NCBI GenBank assembly: GCA_030028905.1
Contig: JALDYZ010000001.1
Span: 1 to 64,000 of the forward strand
Length of the DNA: 64,000 nucleotides
Direction of reading: 5' to 3'
Source: Ferirhizobium litorale
GTDB taxonomy: Bacteria; Pseudomonadota; Alphaproteobacteria; Rhizobiales; Rhizobiaceae
In this document: positions 1 to 8,081 of the stretch, one piece after another
Position numbering within the stretch: the first letter of the stretch is position 1
Layout: each line of letters opens with the position of its first letter
The notes under the pieces: model-generated
What the model was told of the DNA's origin: nothing
What the model saw: the letters and a program-made list of their open reading frames with translations, nothing else
Database searches by the model: none
Position numbers and translations under genes: made by a program

Positions 1-1412
1 CGCTCAAAAGCTCCTCCGCAGAAGCGTCGAGGAGCTTTTTGCGTTTCTGCTCCGTCTCAAGCTCGCCGGCGCGAAGCTTCTCCAGATAGTCGTGCTGCTT
101 CAGCGCCTCGAACTGCTTCTCCAGGATCGTGGCCGCTTCCATCGCCGCGAGGATCGAGGCGATGCGGCCGTGGACTTCGAGGGTAGCCGGCTGATGACCC
201 GGGGTCTTGCCGATCACCACCTTCTGCACCAATGAGCGCACAATCGGCATCACCTGACGCTTGGCATCCTCGTTCTTACCACGGCGCGCCTGCAGGAAGA
301 AATGCCGCATGCGCAGTTCCGCCTGGGCGGGATTGTGACGCTGCTTCAATTCTTCGATCTTCGCCCGCATGTCCGGCTCGGATGTGGTAAAGGCAGCAAT
401 CTCCTTTGCCAATGCGACACGCTGGAGCTCGATCTGATCGAGCGTATCATCGAGAGCAGGGAGGGCAGGGCGGCCTTGCATGGCGCGGTCGGAGATCTGC
501 TGGATGATGCTCTTCTGCTTACGCTCCAACTCGTTCAGTTCGCGCGTCATCTGCTCGCGCTCAGTTTTTGGGCGGCGAAGCTTGGACGTCTCCTGTTCGA
601 TCACTTTTGCCGACATGGTGTCGAACATCCCCAGGGAGAAGAACGCAGCCGGCAGGCAATCGAGAACGCGCTGCTCCAGTTCCTGACGCGTAATGGTCTT
701 GCTGTTGCCGCAGCAAGCCCCCCCCGGAGTTCGTCGACCGGCAGGCGCTTCTTGCGGTTGGTGCAGCTATAGCGATCCTTGCCGCTGATGGCGTAGGGGC
801 CGCCACACTCTGCGCATTCGAGCAGGTGACTGAGCAAATATCCTGGGCGGTGCGTTGCGTTCAGCCGGTTGCTCTGCCCGAAATCAAACAGCTCGCCGAT
901 TTCCTTCTGACGTTCCTTCACCCGCTGCCACAGTTTGTCGGAAACGATGCGTATCTCTGGCACGTCCGTACACGCGCCGATGTAAACCGGTTGTTGAGGA
1001 TCCCGGTTCTGCGGACGCTGTTGCCGCGGATCGTGGCATCGCGCCAAATGCTGCCACGTGGACCAGCGACGCCTTCCGTATTGAGGAGAGCAACGATCTT
1101 TGTCGGCGCCATCCCCTCGGCATACATCCGGTAAATTCGCCGGAAGACGTCGGCGGCGGCCGGATCGATTACCGTGAAACCGAAGATGCGCTGGCCGTCC
1201 GCAATACAGGCGCCAGAATAGCGGTAGCCGAATGGAAGGGGCACGAGGTGTTCAGCTTCCTGTTCCGCGGCGAGCTTGGCGGCATCGTCGACGTCTTCTT
1301 TCCGGATGTTCCCGAAGGGGCTGCGATTGGTGAGCACTTCGCGCTGATGCAGCCCGAAAATACAAGACCTCCAGAGCACAACGACGAAGATCGCTAGCGG
1401 ACCGCAACGCAC
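1..1412 (-). pseudogene. large serine recombinase, decayed and partial
   Basis: This is the remnant of a large serine (resolvase-type) site-specific recombinase, reading on the minus strand and running off the left edge. Three pieces lie in different frames. About 1300-985 holds the recombinase domain (PFGYRY, VAGPRGSIWRDATIRGN, TGILNN). About 985-725 holds PEIRIVSDKLWQRVKERQ and a zinc ribbon (ECAECGGPY, YSCTNRKKR). About 725-1 holds a coiled-coil C-terminus (QELEQRVL, ELNELERKQKS). One frame change falls in a C-rich run near 718-726 and another near 985, where residues also seem to be missing. The N-terminal catalytic domain with the active serine is not found upstream, so the gene should be inactive. 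It marks an old integrated element. Confidence 0.85.
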
Positions 1413-1491
1413 CGCAAGGAAACGACGATGTCATCGCAGGCTGCGCTTCCGGCCACGCAAAAAGCAAGAACCCGCACAATCGGAGAGAACC

Positions 1492-2214
1492 ATGTCCAAG
1501 AATGCCATTCCGCATGCCTATATCGATCCGCCGAACCCCGCCCTTCCAAAAGTCGAATTCGACATAGATCTGTCGACTACGGCCCTCGTTGTCACAGACC
1601 CGCAGATTGACTTTCTCAGTTCCAAGGGTGCCGCTTGGGGCGCGTTTGGTGAGAGCATCACCGAACACAACACCGTGGAGAACATCGGCCGCCTGTTCGA
1701 AGCTTCCAAACGCGCGGGCATCAGCGTTGTCATCTCGCCCCACTATTATTATCCCGTCGATCATCGATGGGATTTCGCTGCGACAGGCGAGACCCTGATG
1801 CACAAGCTGCGCATGTTCGATCGTCGCGATCCGCTCTCGCTTGAAGGCTTCGATGGCTCGGGTGCAGATTGGATGCCGGAATACAAGTTGTACATCGAGG
1901 ATGGAAAGACGATCGTTTGCTCTCCTCACAAGATCGCAGGCCCGCAAACCAACGATGTGATCTTCCAGCTTCGCAAGAAGCGGATCGACAAAGTCATCCT
2001 CGCGGGTATGGCAGCCAACTTTTGCGTCGAGTCGCATCTTCGCGACTTCGTCGAGCATGGCTTTGAAGTGGCCGTCGTCCGCGACGCTACCGCTGGTAGC
2101 AAGTTGCCTGAAGGCGATGCCTACATGGCTGCGCTCGTCAATTTTCGCTGGTTTGCCAACGCGCTTTGGACAACCGATGAGACCGCCGATCGCTTGGCCT
2201 CGGCTGCCCGGTAA
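1492..2214 (+). CDS. isochorismatase-family cysteine hydrolase
   Basis: A 240-aa cytosolic protein of the isochorismatase/nicotinamidase-like cysteine hydrolase fold. The expected catalytic triad is visible: Asp36 or Asp40 in VVTDPQIDF, Lys147 in SPHKIAG, and Cys178 in GMAANFCVESH. The family hydrolyses amides, isochorismate or ureido compounds; the substrate here cannot be told from the sequence. The ATG is preceded by GGAGAG at good spacing. It lies between the recombinase remnant and an AraC regulator on the same strand, which may control it. Length is normal for the family. Confidence 0.85.
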   Translation: MSKNAIPHAYIDPPNPALPKVEFDIDLSTTALVVTDPQIDFLSSKGAAWGAFGESITEHNTVENIGRLFEASKRAGISVVISPHYYYPVDHRWDFAATGETLMHKLRMFDRRDPLSLEGFDGSGADWMPEYKLYIEDGKTIVCSPHKIAGPQTNDVIFQLRKKRIDKVILAGMAANFCVESHLRDFVEHGFEVAVVRDATAGSKLPEGDAYMAALVNFRWFANALWTTDETADRLASAAR

Positions 2215-2552
2215 CCGACGAACCTGGTGCAGTTGCAACGGTGATTCAAGTTCGCCCGCCAAGGTGGACGAGCTTTTTTGAAGACACGCCGGCATCCGTT
2301 CCAGAATGTCGTGCCGGATCGTCCGTCACTGGACACTCCGGCCCATGTCGCCGTTCGGTTTGACTGCCTACTGCATAGGACTTGGGTTCGGCCAGCACCA
2401 AAACTGGGCTGTGGCGACGTTTGGGTTTGCCGAACTCGAGCTCGGCGTCGAGCGGCGCCGGCTGTACCTAACGCCTCTTAACATGGCTTAACTGGCTTGA
2501 AGCCGATTGGAGCACTTACCCTTCTGACATTGATGCAAGAAGGACGAGTTCC
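2215..2552. other. intergenic region before the AraC gene
   Basis: About 340 bases with no convincing gene. Short open frames here have no recognisable domain or ribosome-binding site. It presumably holds the promoter of the following AraC-type gene, but no clear operator or terminator is seen. Confidence 0.4.
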
Positions 2553-3101
2553 ATGTCAAACGCCGAGACATCCAGTTCAGTGCTCGCAACGGCCGATGCC
2601 GCCAATATCTTCGGCCCCGCATACGGATTTGAACGCGACGAGAGCGCGATGGCGATCGTCATTGCTGCGGAACGTCTTCCGGCAAGACGTGTACGAAAAG
2701 TCGCCGCCCTTGCTGATTGGCAGAAGAACAAAGCCATCCGTTACATCGATGAGAACGTTGAGAGATGCATCAAGGTCGAAGATGTAGCGGCTCTTGTAAA
2801 GCTCAGCGCGAGCAGGTTTTCGAAAGCGTTCAAGGTTTCCTTTGGCCGTTCGCCCTACGACTACGTTCTCGGTCGCCGGATCGACGCGGCAAAGTATCTA
2901 ATCGCTTTTACCGAGGAGCCTCTCAGTCAGGTCGCACACGCGTGTGGCCTGAGCGACCAGGCCCATCTGTCCAAGGTGTTCAAGCGGCTGGTAGGCGTGA
3001 CCCCGCACAAATATCGGCGTTTCGGCTCACGCTCGCACACCAATGCTCATGTGAGCTGGCAGCGGCTTGCGGAAACGACGGCAGCCTATCAGCCCGTCTG
3101 A
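2553..3101 (+). CDS. AraC-family transcriptional regulator
   Basis: A 182-aa DNA-binding protein. The C-terminal ~100 residues form the two helix-turn-helix motifs of AraC/XylS regulators (IKVEDVAALVKLSASRFSK, then PLSQVAHACGLSDQAHLSK followed by FKRLVGVTPHKYR). The N-terminal ~70 residues are too short for a typical cupin sensor domain, so the ligand is unknown or absent. It may regulate the upstream cysteine hydrolase or the convergent cobalt enzyme operon. The start is taken at the first ATG after the stop codons; the upstream Shine-Dalgarno is GAAGGACGA. Confidence 0.85.
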   Translation: MSNAETSSSVLATADAANIFGPAYGFERDESAMAIVIAAERLPARRVRKVAALADWQKNKAIRYIDENVERCIKVEDVAALVKLSASRFSKAFKVSFGRSPYDYVLGRRIDAAKYLIAFTEEPLSQVAHACGLSDQAHLSKVFKRLVGVTPHKYRRFGSRSHTNAHVSWQRLAETTAAYQPV

Positions 3102-3479
3102 TTGTACCAGAAGCCGCTCGGCTCGCATGCCCCGTTCCGCTCACCATGCCTTCCACTGCAGCAGAACAACCGCTCACTCATCCTCACCGCATGCGCAAGA
3201 CCGGAATTTTCGACTGTCGAAGAGTATTTGTCCCGATCTGCGCCTGGAAATGGCATTGGCTTTTCGCGATAGCGTGTGGTGATGCGGCCTTCCGTCGAAA
3301 GACGTTGTCCGATGGCGGGCTGCCTACCTGGGCAGATCAGCCGACGAGGACGAGATCAAGAAAATCGGTTCTGGACGCTTTGCCTTCGTTAGAAAATCGC
3401 CTCGGCGCGTGATGCCAGTTGCCCTCTTAGAGAGTGTTCAGGAAGAGGGCACAAAAAATCATGTCGAACGGTCGATGTA
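3102..3479. other. convergent intergenic region
   Basis: About 380 bases between the AraC gene and the 3' end of cbtA. The plus strand is open from about 3283 to 3482 (contains RWRAAYLGRSADEDEIKK and FAFVRKSPRRV) but lacks a start codon and ribosome site, so it is at most a gene remnant. No clear terminator hairpin was found. Confidence 0.35.
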
Positions 3480-4169
3480 CTAGTTGCTCGCATCAGCCAG
3501 GCGCGTACCGCCCTGAGAACGCAGCATCCCCAGAGATAAGCCCACGACGAGCCAAGTCACGAGATTCGCCGCAAGCGTTCCCATCACAAAGTTGTGGTGC
3601 AAGACAACGGGAATCAATGTCGCCGATTCCGAAGCGACTGGAGCGCCTATGATGAACGGTAGGGCCGCAAGGACTGCCGCGGTGACCACTGCCGGAACAT
3701 TCCGGTAGGTCTCCGTGACGAGGATCGCGCCGACGGTGCAAGCGGCACACGCGATCCACCAAATCTGCCGGTACAGAAGATCGGCTGCGGGCATCCCCGG
3801 AAGTTCGGGGGGAAGTCCGAGAGCCGGAATGAGGCTGAAACACACGTAGCCGGCAGCGCCCCAAGCAAGGCCGGATCTCCAGGAAGTCAGGCTACCTTTG
3901 AGTTCTGCCAAGACGGTCATGAGGAAAGCGAACCCTACGTAGGCGAGGATCATACCAACAACCGTGAGGGCATTTCGTTCGACTGCCAACATCTCGGGAT
4001 GTTCGTGCTCCCCGTGTCCGCCCGCTTGCGCGTGCTCGGTCGCATGTTCATAGGCTTCTGCACGGATGATCATGGGTACGGTGACCGAGATACTGAGCGC
4101 CGAGGCGAAGACGCCGCCGCAGACGCCCGCGATCAGAGCCGCGAAGAAGATCTTTCGAAGATAGGCCAT
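3480..4169 (-). CDS. cbtA: cobalt transporter CbtA
   Basis: A 229-aa inner-membrane protein with about five hydrophobic segments, matching the CbtA family of predicted cobalt permeases. The start MAYLRKIFFAALIAGVCGG runs into the first membrane span. A histidine-rich loop follows at about residues 43-60 (HATEHAQ, HGEHEH), suitable for metal binding. It is the last gene of the operon, 10 bases after cbtB, its usual partner. The operon also encodes a cobalt-type hydratase, so the transporter probably supplies the enzyme's metal. The start is the ATG just downstream of cbtB rather than upstream in-frame codons, which would overlap cbtB. Confidence 0.88.
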   Translation of the reverse strand: MAYLRKIFFAALIAGVCGGVFASALSISVTVPMIIRAEAYEHATEHAQAGGHGEHEHPEMLAVERNALTVVGMILAYVGFAFLMTVLAELKGSLTSWRSGLAWGAAGYVCFSLIPALGLPPELPGMPAADLLYRQIWWIACAACTVGAILVTETYRNVPAVVTAAVLAALPFIIGAPVASESATLIPVVLHHNFVMGTLAANLVTWLVVGLSLGMLRSQGGTRLADASN

Positions 4170-4179
4170 GGTGATCACC

Positions 4180-4359
4180 TCAGTGGCAAGGGAAACCCAT
4201 GGTGTGGCGGACATCGTGCGCGGCATCATGGATGGTCGGAGTACCTGCAAAGCCCACGCCGCCGATCAAGAGGGCGCCGAAGAGACCAAGCGCCAAAAGG
4301 GCGAGAGTTTTTGCGGCGCTAGTGGATACGACGCCTTTCTGTTCGGTAATGGTGGTCAT
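4180..4359 (-). CDS. cbtB: cobalt transporter small subunit CbtB
   Basis: A 59-aa protein starting MTTITEQKG, with one membrane span (residues about 18-38, LALLALGLFGALLIGGVGF) and a short C-terminal tail. The tail carries histidines and a final Cys-His (IHDAAHDVRH, GFPCH), the signature of CbtB. Its ATG overlaps the stop codon of the DUF302 gene (ATGA), so the two are translationally coupled, and cbtA follows after 10 bases. It is easily missed because of its size. Function as cobalt uptake partner of CbtA is inferred from the family and context. Confidence 0.88.
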   Translation of the reverse strand: MTTITEQKGVVSTSAAKTLALLALGLFGALLIGGVGFAGTPTIHDAAHDVRHTMGFPCH

Positions 4360-4781
4360 TTCGGTTCCTCTGTGTCGGTGAGTGTTTGGTCTCGGAGCGT
4401 CGTGCTCGCGGCCTGTTTGAGTGCCTCGGACATCTTCCTGATCGGCCCGGCGGATGAGAGCCCGTGTCGCCGAGCGATGTATTCGGGCTCGTTGTAGGAG
4501 AGCCAGTGTTTGCCTTCACTGCTCCAGGCGAGTGCCTTGAGGGGCAAGTCGATTCCCGAATGCGGCGCATCGAGAAGGAGAAGGGTGCCGACATTGGGAT
4601 TGCCAAAGATGAGAAGGACGGCGTCTTCCATCGTCAGCCCCGCCTCTTTCGCGTCGGCGGCGAAGTCGATCAGCGAAAAGACCTTCATTTCCGCAGCCTC
4701 TACCGCGGATCGAAAGCGATCGATAGCCAACCTCGGCGGCAGTTGGCTTTCCAGGATGACCATGCCTTCAGGTCTGAACAT
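4356..4781 (-). CDS. DUF302 domain protein
   Basis: A 141-aa soluble protein whose residues about 20-110 match the DUF302 fold (RFRSAVEAAEMKVFSLIDF, then FGNPNVGTLLLLDAPHSG and DLPLKALAW). The biochemical role of DUF302 is not established; these proteins occur near redox and sulfur genes. Here it sits between the channel gene and cbtB in one operon, with a good Shine-Dalgarno (GGAGG) before the ATG and a 4-base overlap with cbtB. A role linked to the hydratase or its metal is only inferred. Confidence 0.8.
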   Translation of the reverse strand: MFRPEGMVILESQLPPRLAIDRFRSAVEAAEMKVFSLIDFAADAKEAGLTMEDAVLLIFGNPNVGTLLLLDAPHSGIDLPLKALAWSSEGKHWLSYNEPEYIARRHGLSSAGPIRKMSEALKQAASTTLRDQTLTDTEEPK

Positions 4782-4785
4782 TTGA

Positions 4786-5535
4786 TCAACCTCCGGTCGC
4801 GACGACTTTCACCGCGTTCCGCTTGTCCTGTTCGAACGCGACTTTGGTGATCACGATGGCGGCTAGAAGTCCCACAATCTGTGCCGCGACAAACGTCACG
4901 GCAGACACGACAGTAAGCGCAACCGGACCGCCCGCGAAAACTGCGGCAATAGTGACTGCGGGGTTGGCATAGGATGTCGATGGCGTGGCGAGAATGGCTG
5001 CGGTCAGCCAGGCGCCAACTGCAAACGGGCCGGTATCCCACCTGCTGCTGCGTCCACAGCCGATAACGATGATCAGAAGTCCTGTTGCCGCGACGAATTC
5101 ACTTGTGATCAGCCCAAACGATGGCACGCCGTCAGCAATGTGAGCGGCGGTGGTTCCGAACATTGTCGTGGCGATCGTCGAGCCGACAATACCGCCAACT
5201 ACCTGCGCGACCACATAGCAGATCGTGCATACGGTCGACCGTTCGCCACGAAGCCACTGTCCTATGGTGATCAGCGGATTGTAGTGCCCCCCGGAAACCT
5301 TCCCCAGGGCGATGATCAATCCGACCAGCGAGCCCGCAATCGAAATCGCGATGACGAGCGAGGCAGCGATTGGCTCGCCCGCGAGCTTTTGCTCCACGGC
5401 AAGCCCGGAACCCACCATTGCCACGGTCAGCAGGCAGGCGCCGACCGCTTCGACGAAAGAGCGCCGGAGAACATGGAGCGTGCCATCGACTTCGAAGAAG
5501 CAGGCGGCCTCTCGTGTCGCTGGCAGTTCAGCCAT
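4786..5535 (-). CDS. aquaporin-like (MIP family) channel
   Basis: A 249-aa membrane protein with six predicted spans and the two half-helix motifs of major intrinsic proteins: HYNPLIT in the first half (NPL instead of NPA) and YANPAVT in the second. MIP channels pass water or small neutral solutes across the inner membrane. The start overlaps the end of the upstream hydratase subunit gene by 8 bases, so it belongs to that operon. It may move a neutral substrate or product of the hydratase (nitrile, amide, ammonia or carbonyl sulfide), but no specificity can be read from the sequence. The NPA to NPL change could affect selectivity. Confidence 0.85.
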   Translation of the reverse strand: MAELPATREAACFFEVDGTLHVLRRSFVEAVGACLLTVAMVGSGLAVEQKLAGEPIAASLVIAISIAGSLVGLIIALGKVSGGHYNPLITIGQWLRGERSTVCTICYVVAQVVGGIVGSTIATTMFGTTAAHIADGVPSFGLITSEFVAATGLLIIVIGCGRSSRWDTGPFAVGAWLTAAILATPSTSYANPAVTIAAVFAGGPVALTVVSAVTFVAAQIVGLLAAIVITKVAFEQDKRNAVKVVATGG

Positions 5536-5875
5536 TGGGGTGGCTCTTCAACTGGCGCGCCGCCCTCGCTTCGACCTCGGCCATCTTGGTCGCGATATCG
5601 CTCGGCGTCAGTATGCCCTTTTGGAACAGGATGTTCGCGAATGCGACGATCCAGCGTTCATAGTATGAGAGCTTCCCGATCATCTCGGAGCCGAGCGCCT
5701 CGACGCCCCGGCGCTTTTCCTCGGTATTGATGATCTTGTGGAAGTCGAGAACGTCTGCGAGCGCGTGGCAGCGCTTCTCCCACGGCAGAAGTTCGTGTTC
5801 GACCCGCTCGATTTTTCCACTGGCGTCGCCGCCTATGTCGTTCGGGAGTTTCTTTACGAGACCTTCGCTGGACAT
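5528..5875 (-). CDS. thiocyanate hydrolase / nitrile hydratase beta N-half subunit
   Basis: A 115-aa protein resembling the N-terminal helical half of nitrile hydratase beta subunits and the corresponding thiocyanate hydrolase subunit. The core is HELLPWEKRCHALADVL, then KLSYYERWIVAFANILFQKGILT. In ordinary nitrile hydratases this half is fused to the SH3-like half; here that half is a separate gene at 6558-6890, as in three-subunit thiocyanate hydrolase. Nitrile hydratase activator proteins have a related fold, so an accessory role is the alternative. The ATG overlaps the stop of the preceding subunit gene (TGATG), implying coupled translation. Confidence 0.8.
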   Translation of the reverse strand: MSSEGLVKKLPNDIGGDASGKIERVEHELLPWEKRCHALADVLDFHKIINTEEKRRGVEALGSEMIGKLSYYERWIVAFANILFQKGILTPSDIATKMAEVEARAARQLKSHPNG

Positions 5876-6555
5876 CACGCCGCCCTTTCTTGGTATTCGA
5901 CCGGAATGACGCCGATCATCGCATCGCGCGTGACCAATGCAGCGAGTTCTTCTTCCGACAGGCCTTCAGTTCCCGCAGGCCGCATGGGGAGTACAAGGTA
6001 GCGCACCATTGCGGTGGAATCGCTGACGACGATTTCGACGTCGTCCGGAATGTGCGTGCCGAACTCTTCCAATACGGCGCGAGGCTCGTATACAGCGCGT
6101 GCGCGGTAGGGCTTGAGCTTGTACCAGTCTGGCGGCAAGCCAAGGACAGGGCGCGGGTAGCATGAGCATAGTGTGCAGACGATCAGGTTATGGACCTCGG
6201 GCGTGTTCTCCAGGACGATCAGTTGCGTGTCGTCGTAGAAGGATATGCCAAGCTCTTCGCAACCCTTGCGGCCGTCTTCGAGGAGGCGCTTGCGGAATTC
6301 GCCATCGACCCAGGCTCGTGCTACGACCTTCGCGCCAAGCGCCGGCGTGCGAGAATCCAAGACCTCGATCTGCCGCCGGATTTCGTCCGCGCCGAATAGT
6401 TTGCGCTCGACGAGGAGCTCGCGAACTGCGGTTTCCAGCATGTCGTAGTAGCCCGGAAGCTCCGTGATGGAGATTTCCTCGTGCGGATCAGAGTGGCCGT
6501 GATCGTGATGATGATCATGGCCGGGTTCATCGTGATCGTGGTTTTCGACATGCAT
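5875..6555 (-). CDS. cobalt-type hydratase catalytic subunit (thiocyanate hydrolase gamma / nitrile hydratase alpha)
   Basis: A 226-aa metal-binding catalytic subunit. The metal claw is Cys127, Cys130 and Cys132 in VCTLCSC; threonine in the CTLC motif is typical of cobalt rather than iron enzymes. The following YPRPVLGLPPDWYK and ALVTRDAMIGV are family signatures. The first 25 residues hold ten histidines (HDHDE, HDHHHDHGH), an unusual extension that could bind or deliver cobalt. It is the middle of three subunit genes. The family hydrates nitriles to amides or hydrolyses thiocyanate to carbonyl sulfide and ammonia; the split beta subunit favours the thiocyanate hydrolase or another three-subunit enzyme, but substrate is unproven. 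Confidence 0.88.
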   Translation of the reverse strand: MHVENHDHDEPGHDHHHDHGHSDPHEEISITELPGYYDMLETAVRELLVERKLFGADEIRRQIEVLDSRTPALGAKVVARAWVDGEFRKRLLEDGRKGCEELGISFYDDTQLIVLENTPEVHNLIVCTLCSCYPRPVLGLPPDWYKLKPYRARAVYEPRAVLEEFGTHIPDDVEIVVSDSTAMVRYLVLPMRPAGTEGLSEEELAALVTRDAMIGVIPVEYQERAA

Positions 6556-6557
6556 AG

Positions 6558-6890
6558 TCAGATCCTCTCCAGCCAGGTTTCAAAGACTTCAATCCGGAGA
6601 CCGTCCGTCGCTTGTCCTTTGTATTCGGCCCAGATTTCGGTCATCGGGATCGCGATGCGATAGTAGTGGCCCTTCGAACCGGCGTTGCGGCCATAACCTT
6701 CCTCCTCGTTGTCCACGCCCATCGTTGGGATGACGCGTTCGACTACCCCGGTCTTGCCGCGGAGGTAGGTGGGAAGTCGGTAGTGGCCGACCGGAAAGCG
6801 CACTGCCGTCCGTACCCGATCGCCGACCTGGAAGTCAGGAATTTCTCCGAGGGCAGGTACGACGGTCTGCGCTATCGTCTGTGCAGTCAT
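6558..6890 (-). CDS. thiocyanate hydrolase / nitrile hydratase beta C-half subunit
   Basis: A 110-aa protein equivalent to the C-terminal SH3-like half of the nitrile hydratase beta subunit: FQVGDRVRTAVRFPVGHYRL, PTYLRGKTGVVERV, GHYYRIAI, then EIWAEYKG and a C-terminal EVFETWLERI. It is the first gene of the operon, with the catalytic subunit starting 3 bases after its stop. The start was set at MTAQTIAQ because AAGGAG precedes it; the open frame extends a further 52 codons upstream without family similarity. Together with the genes at 5875-6555 and 5528-5875 it should form a heteromeric cobalt enzyme in the cytosol. Confidence 0.85.
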   Translation of the reverse strand: MTAQTIAQTVVPALGEIPDFQVGDRVRTAVRFPVGHYRLPTYLRGKTGVVERVIPTMGVDNEEEGYGRNAGSKGHYYRIAIPMTEIWAEYKGQATDGLRIEVFETWLERI

Positions 6891-7218
6891 TTTAGCGCTC
6901 CTTCGTTGGATGCCTGATATTGCGGTTGCCGTGTCAGATGATCTTGTAAATTTCGGCCGTCGTCGTTTTGGCAGACCCCAGCGCCGCCTGCCGAACTTCG
7001 TTTTTCGCGTCCTTGCACGGAAACAAGCGTCGACTGCATCGTACAAGATTAGCTCCGGAAGACCTGCTTAATTTGCGTGAAGCTAAGGCTTGGCGGATGC
7101 CGAGGGTACGCCTCATCGCTTGCGTCGGAGACAATGGCAGCGCGCCGAGATGCGCGTTCCCGCCCCAGAGTTTCCGTTCGCGGACAACAAATCAATCGAA
7201 GATCAGAAAGGACGCTTC
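6891..7218. promoter_or_regulatory. divergent promoter region
   Basis: About 330 bases between the hydratase operon (minus strand) and the alpha/beta hydrolase gene (plus strand). It must hold both promoters. I see no cobalamin riboswitch, no clear palindromic operator and no gene in it. Confidence 0.5.
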
Positions 7219-8051
7219 ATGACCGTTCGGCTAGAGACTGCTCAAACCGACTACGTCGAGGCACACGGAACGCGATACGCTTATCGGAAGCTGGGTCCCA
7301 ACTCCGCTATCCCGCTTGTCTTGCTCCAGCATTTTACGGGCACGATGGATGCGTGGGATCCGGCAGTGGTCAACGCGCTGGCCGCCGACCGCCGGGTGAT
7401 CGTTTTCAACAACGCGGGGGTCGGAACATCGACCGGGATTACACCCAACAACATCGATCAGATGACGGTCGATGCCGAGAGCTTCATCAAGGCGCTCGGC
7501 TTCAATGAGGTCGACCTTCTCGGCTTCTCGCTCGGGGGCTTCATTGCCCAGGCGATGTCCAATCGCAGAGCCATAAAGGTCCGCAAGATAATTGTTGCGG
7601 GAAGCGCACCCAAGGGCGGCGAAGAACACTTGGCCCGGGTGGTCGAGGATGCCTTCAGCAAGGGTCCGACGTGCGGCTTCCCCTGTTCTTCACACCGTCG
7701 GCTGCCAGCCAGACGGCTGGAGTGGAGTTCGTCAAGCGTGCGACGACGCGGACCGAAAACCGGGATCCTGATAGGGGAGACTCCGTGAGCAATCCGCAGG
7801 CAGCGGCGATCATCGCATGGTGCGCGGAGGCGGATCCCGAACTGAAAGCGGTTGCGAGCATCGAACAGTCGACTCTGATCGTCCATGGCAGCGATGACAC
7901 GATGTTCCCTTCGATCAATGCCTATCGGATGTTCAAGGCAATGAAGAATGCGACGCTCGTTATCTATCCGGACTCCGGACACGGCGCGCTCTTCCAATAT
8001 CCCGAAACGTTCGTCGCGCACGTCACGACATTCTTGAACCAGAAAATCTAA
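7219..8051 (+). pseudogene. alpha/beta hydrolase, frameshifted
   Basis: An alpha/beta-fold hydrolase of about 277 aa split by one frameshift near 7669. The first part (from ATG 7219, preceded by AAAGGA) contains LLQHFTGTMDAWD and the nucleophile elbow GFSLGG. The second part, one frame over from about 7671, contains LIVHGSDDTMF (acid) and YPDSGHGAL (catalytic histidine). Restoring a single base near 7669 would give a full-length protein of normal size with an intact Ser-Asp-His triad. It is therefore either a recent pseudogene or a sequencing error. The substrate is unknown. Confidence 0.85.
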
Positions 8052-8081
8052 CCTCACCGACTAAAAATTATGGAGAACGAC

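Noticed and set aside
3283-3482. An open plus-strand stretch of about 66 codons next to cbtA
   Set aside because: No start codon or ribosome site and no recognised domain; at most a gene remnant.
4180-4190. A GCCACTG heptamer resembling a B12 box of a cobalamin riboswitch near cbtA
   Set aside because: It is a chance match inside the last codons of cbtB; the rest of the riboswitch is missing.
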